From Clostridia bacterium (GTDB taxonomy: Bacteria; Bacillota; Clostridia; Lachnospirales; Cellulosilyticaceae): a stretch of 18,568 nucleotides of DNA. Of the stretch, positions 14,223-18,568 are shown piece after piece (the first letter of the stretch is position 1; every line of letters begins with the position of its first letter). Location: the NCBI GenBank assembly GCA_029256345.1, contig JAQSYC010000007.1, positions 1-18,568 of the forward strand, read 5' to 3'. Position numbers and translations under genes: made by a program. The notes under the pieces are model-generated. The model saw only the letters and a list, made by a program, of their open reading frames with translations. It did no database searches and was not told where the DNA came from.

Positions 14223-17200
14223 AGTCATTTATTTCATGTTGGTATTGATATTGGGTCTACCACCATTAAGGTAGTTATTTTAAATCATCAAAAAGAAATG
14301 GTTTACAGTCAATATGAAAGGCATTATGCAGATATTAAAACCAAACTTCAGCACATACTTTTTGATGCCTACAAAATTCTCAAGGACACTGAGGTAACAG
14401 TCATGATCACAGGTTCGGGCGGAATGGGGATTGCTAGCAGTATAGGAGTGTCCTTTACACAAGAGGTGATAGCTGCTACCAAAGCCATCAAAACCTATTA
14501 TCCGGAGGTGGATGTAGCGATTGAATTAGGAGGTGAGGATGCAAAGCTTACCTATTTTAATGAAGGTGTAGAGCAAAAGATGAATGGAACCTGTGCAGGA
14601 GGAACTGGCTCATTTATAGACCAGATGGCCTCTTTGCTTAAAGTAGATACCTTGGGACTTAATGAACTCGCTAAAAACTATCATATAATTTATCCCATAG
14701 CGGCAAGGTGTGGTGTTTTTGCAAAAACAGATGTACAGCCGCTTTTAAATGAAGGAGCTAAAAAAGAAGATATTGCAGCTTCTGTATTTCAGGCGGTGGT
14801 GATTCAGACCATCAGTGGATTGGCAGGAGGAAGACCTATTAAAGGAAAGGTTGCTTTTTTAGGAGGGCCTTTATTTTTTCTTTCGGAGCTTAGAAAAAGA
14901 TTTTCAGAAACCTTAAAACTTACAAAAGATGAAATTATTTTTCCACCAAACTCACAACTTTATGTGGCTCTCGGGGCAGCTTTGGCTTCAGAATCTGAAA
15001 AGCCTATAGTCTTCAAAGAACTGATGAATCAGGCAGAACAATTTAGTATGCTTCATCAAGTGCAGGACAGCAGACTAGCACCACTGTTTGTAAACGAGGC
15101 GGCTCATAGAGACTTTGTCCATAGGCATGAGAGAAATACAGTAAAAAGAAGGGAAATAACCTCTTTTGAAGGAGAATGTTTTTTAGGTATAGATGCAGGC
15201 TCAACAACTACAAAAGTGGCGCTTATAGACAACGAAGGATCTTTGCTGTATACATATTATGGAAGTAATGAAGGTAGTCCGCTCAAATCCACTATTAAGG
15301 TACTTCAAGAACTGTATAAAATTTTGCCTCAAAAAGCTAAAATTGTACAGTCAACAGTTACTGGATATGGAGAGGGATTGTTAAAGGCGGCACTTAATAT
15401 AGATATTGGAGAAATAGAGACCATTGCACACTATAAAGCAGCAGATTTTTTCTGCCCAGGAGTAGATTTTATTTTGGATATCGGCGGGCAGGATATGAAA
15501 TGCCTAAAGATAAAAAACGGTAGTATCGACAGTATTCTTTTAAATGAGGCCTGCTCTTCCGGCTGTGGATCCTTTTTAGATACCTTTGCCAGTTCAATGG
15601 GAATGTCGATACAAAACTTTGTAAAAGAAGCGCTAGTATCCAGAACACCAGTTGATCTAGGATCAAGGTGTACTGTTTTTATGAACTCAAGGGTTAAACA
15701 AGCACAAAAAGAAGGAGCAGCAGTAGGGGATATTTCAGCAGGGTTATCTTATTCGGTTATCAAAAACGCATTGTTTAAAGTTATAAAAATAAAAAGCCCT
15801 GAAGACTTAGGTGAAAAGATAGTTGTTCAGGGAGGGACCTTTTACAATGATGCCGTATTAAGAAGCTTCGAAATATTATCAGAAAGGGAAGCTGTAAGAC
15901 CAGATATCGCAGGAATCATGGGAGCCTTTGGTGCAGCCATTATAGCCCAGGAAAGATATGAAGCTGGCTATCAGACAAGGCTTTTGAGTGAAAGTCAGTT
16001 AAGTGAGTTTGATCTCACAACCAGTATATCAAGATGCGGGTTATGTGCCAACAAATGCTTATTAACGATTAATAAGTTTGCCAACGGAGAGCAATTTATA
16101 TCCGGCAATAGGTGCGAAAGAGGGGCAGGCAAGGAAAAGAAAGATGCGGATATTCCGAACTTATTTGAATACAAGTATAAGCGGATTTTCAGCTACAAAC
16201 CCCTCCCCAAAAAAGAAGCTAAGAGAGGCAGTATAGGTATTCCAAGGGTTTTAAATAGTTATGAAAATTATCCTTTTTGGTTCACCTTTTTTACAGAGCT
16301 TGGTTTTAGGGTGGAGCTGTCCGATCGGTCATCAAGCAGCCTTTATGAAAAAGGCATTGAGACGATGCCATCAGAATCCGTATGTTACCCAGCGAAGATG
16401 GTTCATGGGCATATCATGAATCTCGTAGAAAAAGGAATAGATTTTATTTTTTACCCCAGTATGACCCATGAAAAACAAGAACAAAAGGCGGCGGATAATC
16501 ATTATAATTGCCCAATAGTCATCTCATATCCAGAGGTTATAAAAAGTAATATGGATATCCTGGGTGAGAGAAATATTACTTATATCAATCCCTTTCTGCC
16601 ATTTGATCACGAGAAAAGATTGGCGAGGAGATTAAATGAAGTATTAAAGGATTATTTTGACCTTGCTGAAGGGGAAGTAAAAGCAGCTGTAGAGAAGGCT
16701 TATACAGAGCAAAACGCAGTTAAGAAGGAGATTCAAAAGGCTGGAGAAGAGACTTTGGCCTTTATAAAGGAAAACCATATGAAAGCTATTGTTCTGGCAG
16801 GAAGGCCTTACCATATTGATCCCCATATCAATCACGGGATACCGGAGATGATCACCTCTCTTGGTATGGCAGTTTTAACAGAGGATGCGGTAGCACACCT
16901 GGGAGAAGTTGAAAGGCCTTTAAGAGTGGTTGATCAGTGGGTCTATCATTCAAGACTTTATGCAGCGGCCAGCTTTACAGCCAAACAAAAGGATTTAGAA
17001 CTTGTACAGTTGAATTCTTTTGGCTGCGGTCTGGATGCAGTCACAACAGACCAAGTACAAGAAATATTAAGCGGATATTCAAAAATCTACACAACTCTCA
17101 AGATAGATGAAGGCAATAATCTTGGGGCAGCTAGAATAAGATTACGCTCGCTAAAGGCAACTATGTTGGAAAGAGAAAAAAATAACTTTGAGCCTAAGAA

Positions 17201-18518
17201 AGTAGAAAGTACTTATAAGAAGCTTGTCTTTACTGAGGAGATGAGAAAAACCCATACCTTGTTAGTGCCACAGATGTCACCTATACATTTTCAGTTTTTA
17301 GAAGAGGCTTTTAGGCAATCAGGGTATAATATTGTGATTTTGCCTTCGATAGATCATCACGCAGTAGATCAGGGCTTAAAATATGTTAATAACGATGCCT
17401 GCTATCCAGCGATTATTGTCGTTGGACAGATTATTGAGGCCTTAAAATCTGGGAAATATGATCTTAATAACACCTCGGTCATCATGACACAGACAGGAGG
17501 AGGCTGCAGAGCAACGAACTATATAGGTTTTTTAAGGAAGGCTTTAAAGGACGCAGGATTTGAACACATTCCTGTCATATCTCTAAATGCCAATGGCATG
17601 GAAAAAAACCCAGGGTTTAAGTTCTCGATGGGACTGCTGAATAGGGCTGTGATGGCACTAGTTTATGGAGATTTGTTGATGAACGTGCTTTATAGGGTAA
17701 GACCTTATGAAAAAATTCAGGGATCAGCCAATACTCTGTATGACAAATGGGTACAAAGGTGTATGACATCATTAAGGGCAGCCAGTCAAAAGATTTTCAA
17801 GGAAAATATTAAAACAATTATCCAGGAATTTGAAGAGCTTGAGATAACGGATCAGCTGAAACCAAAGGTAGGCTTAGTGGGGGAAATACTCGTTAAGTTT
17901 CATCCGACTGCCAATAACAATGTCATTGATATAGTGGAAGCAGAAGGCGGAGAGGCGGTAGTGCCCAGCCTTATTGATTTTTTATTATATTGTGCACATA
18001 ATAATGATTATAAATATAAATATTTATCGGGCCGTAAAGTTTCAAAGGTTTTAGGTGAAGTGTTTATTAAAATCATTGATTTATATAGAAGAGTTTATAA
18101 AAAGGCTTTAAATAGCAGCAGCAGATTTTATGGTGTTAAATCCATCAAAGAAATAGCAGAAGGGGCAAAAAAGGTGATGCCTTTAGGGCATCAAACAGGA
18201 GAAGGCTGGCTCTTAACAGGAGAGATGGTGGAACTGATTGAAAGTGGTATTAAAAACATCATCTGCATGCAGCCCTTTGCATGTTTGCCCAATCATGTGG
18301 TTGGAAAAGGAATGATGAAAGAACTAAGACGTATCTATCCAGGCGCAAATATAGTGGCGATAGATTATGACCCAGGAGCTAGTGAAGTGAATCAGTTAAA
18401 TCGCATCAAACTTATGATTTCTACAGCTTTTGAAAACCTGGAGGAAGCTAGTCCTCAGCAGATGATCAAAAATATTCAAGAAGGCTATGAACAAACTAAA
18501 GAGGTTGTAAGTATATAA
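14220..18518 (+). CDS. Giant acyl-CoA dehydratase activase-related protein with two ATPase modules and HgdB-like Fe-S domain
   Basis: A 1432-residue cytoplasmic fusion of the BadF/BcrA/HgdC activase and 2-hydroxyacyl-CoA dehydratase families, which use ATP to drive low-potential electrons through Fe-S clusters. ATPase module 1 (about 5-260) starts GIDIGSTTIKVV and has Cys125 (TCAGGTGSF) and Cys164 (AARCGVF). Module 2 (about 318-585) starts GIDAGSTTTKVA and has Cys445 (ACSSGCGSF) and Cys484 (GSRCTVF). Both pairs are 39 residues apart, as between the cluster cysteines 127 and 166 I recall for HgdC. A motif Cys606-x2-Cys609-x3-Cys613-x18-Cys632 follows, then a DUF2229-like region (about 669-870, PSESVCYPAK with Cys722) and a HgdB-like region (about 1010-1240) with Cys1061 and Cys1096. 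This is the architecture linked to double-cubane cluster proteins. The physiological substrate is unknown. Confidence 0.93.
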   Translation: MSHLFHVGIDIGSTTIKVVILNHQKEMVYSQYERHYADIKTKLQHILFDAYKILKDTEVTVMITGSGGMGIASSIGVSFTQEVIAATKAIKTYYPEVDVAIELGGEDAKLTYFNEGVEQKMNGTCAGGTGSFIDQMASLLKVDTLGLNELAKNYHIIYPIAARCGVFAKTDVQPLLNEGAKKEDIAASVFQAVVIQTISGLAGGRPIKGKVAFLGGPLFFLSELRKRFSETLKLTKDEIIFPPNSQLYVALGAALASESEKPIVFKELMNQAEQFSMLHQVQDSRLAPLFVNEAAHRDFVHRHERNTVKRREITSFEGECFLGIDAGSTTTKVALIDNEGSLLYTYYGSNEGSPLKSTIKVLQELYKILPQKAKIVQSTVTGYGEGLLKAALNIDIGEIETIAHYKAADFFCPGVDFILDIGGQDMKCLKIKNGSIDSILLNEACSSGCGSFLDTFASSMGMSIQNFVKEALVSRTPVDLGSRCTVFMNSRVKQAQKEGAAVGDISAGLSYSVIKNALFKVIKIKSPEDLGEKIVVQGGTFYNDAVLRSFEILSEREAVRPDIAGIMGAFGAAIIAQERYEAGYQTRLLSESQLSEFDLTTSISRCGLCANKCLLTINKFANGEQFISGNRCERGAGKEKKDADIPNLFEYKYKRIFSYKPLPKKEAKRGSIGIPRVLNSYENYPFWFTFFTELGFRVELSDRSSSSLYEKGIETMPSESVCYPAKMVHGHIMNLVEKGIDFIFYPSMTHEKQEQKAADNHYNCPIVISYPEVIKSNMDILGERNITYINPFLPFDHEKRLARRLNEVLKDYFDLAEGEVKAAVEKAYTEQNAVKKEIQKAGEETLAFIKENHMKAIVLAGRPYHIDPHINHGIPEMITSLGMAVLTEDAVAHLGEVERPLRVVDQWVYHSRLYAAASFTAKQKDLELVQLNSFGCGLDAVTTDQVQEILSGYSKIYTTLKIDEGNNLGAARIRLRSLKATMLEREKNNFEPKKVESTYKKLVFTEEMRKTHTLLVPQMSPIHFQFLEEAFRQSGYNIVILPSIDHHAVDQGLKYVNNDACYPAIIVVGQIIEALKSGKYDLNNTSVIMTQTGGGCRATNYIGFLRKALKDAGFEHIPVISLNANGMEKNPGFKFSMGLLNRAVMALVYGDLLMNVLYRVRPYEKIQGSANTLYDKWVQRCMTSLRAASQKIFKENIKTIIQEFEELEITDQLKPKVGLVGEILVKFHPTANNNVIDIVEAEGGEAVVPSLIDFLLYCAHNNDYKYKYLSGRKVSKVLGEVFIKIIDLYRRVYKKALNSSSRFYGVKSIKEIAEGAKKVMPLGHQTGEGWLLTGEMVELIESGIKNIICMQPFACLPNHVVGKGMMKELRRIYPGANIVAIDYDPGASEVNQLNRIKLMISTAFENLEEASPQQMIKNIQEGYEQTKEVVSI

Positions 18519-18523
18519 ATGCA

Positions 18524-18568
18524 AACAAATAGAGAGACCGCATCAAAGAAGCGGTCTCTCTATTTGTT
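18524..18568 (+). terminator. Rho-independent terminator after the dehydratase-activase gene
   Basis: A perfect 18-bp stem (18524-18541 with 18551-18568) and 9-nt loop, starting 6 bp after the stop codon and ending with TATTTGTT at the window edge. The A-rich left arm and T-rich right arm suggest it may work in both directions; what lies beyond is not visible. Confidence 0.85.

Noticed and set aside
1..18568. tRNA, rRNA, CRISPR arrays, insertion sequences, toxin-antitoxin or phage genes
   Set aside because: I looked for them and saw no cloverleaf, no regular repeat-spacer pattern, no transposase and no phage-like frames. All large frames have metabolic or regulatory assignments.

Overview
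The window comes from a low-GC, Gram-positive anaerobe, most likely a clostridium of the Lachnospirales type. The reasons are the AT-rich sequence, strong AGGAGG-type ribosome binding sites, a lipoprotein sugar-binding protein, and a giant oxygen-sensitive 2-hydroxyacyl-CoA dehydratase-activase protein typical of anaerobic Firmicutes. A cellulolytic genus such as Cellulosilyticum would fit, but I cannot prove it from the sequence.

Layout. Positions 1-457 (minus) hold the start of an AraC-type regulator cut by the window edge. Divergent from it is a cytoplasmic GH3 glycosidase of the beta-xylosidase type (609-2753), closed by a strong terminator. A near-consensus promoter then drives a 766-residue membrane-anchored AraC-type regulator (3099-5399), which also has its own terminator. 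Next comes a six-gene carbohydrate operon (5644-13036): lipoprotein solute-binding protein, two ABC permeases, a DUF2264 protein, a GH88 unsaturated uronyl hydrolase and a GH105 unsaturated rhamnogalacturonyl-type hydrolase, closed by a terminator near 13091-13138. This resembles the yesO-yesP-yesQ-yesR-yesS part of the Bacillus subtilis rhamnogalacturonan locus, with DUF2264 and GH88 added. The likely logic is that oligosaccharides capped with a delta-4,5-unsaturated uronic acid, made outside the cell by a polysaccharide lyase not present here, are bound by the lipoprotein and imported through the two permeases. No transporter ATPase is encoded here, so a shared MsmK-type ATPase is implied. 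The oligosaccharides would then be trimmed in the cytoplasm by GH88, GH105, the DUF2264 protein and perhaps GH3. The membrane regulator probably senses the external sugar.

The last third is unrelated: a possible 32-residue peptide gene, a LUD-domain (LutC/DUF162) protein with a cysteine cluster (13300-13938), a short promoter-to-terminator unit with no convincing gene, and a 1432-residue fusion protein (14220-18518) with two complete ASKHA ATPase/activase modules and a HgdB/DUF2229-like Fe-S region. A perfect 18-bp hairpin ends the window.

The items most worth a second look are: the DUF2264-GH88-GH105 trio; two 16-bp direct repeats at 20-bp spacing just ahead of the operon; the promoter-terminator unit at 13975-14126; and an unusual arrangement at the start of the giant gene, where a hairpin separates a strong Shine-Dalgarno from its ATG. 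I see no tRNA, rRNA, CRISPR array or insertion sequence.
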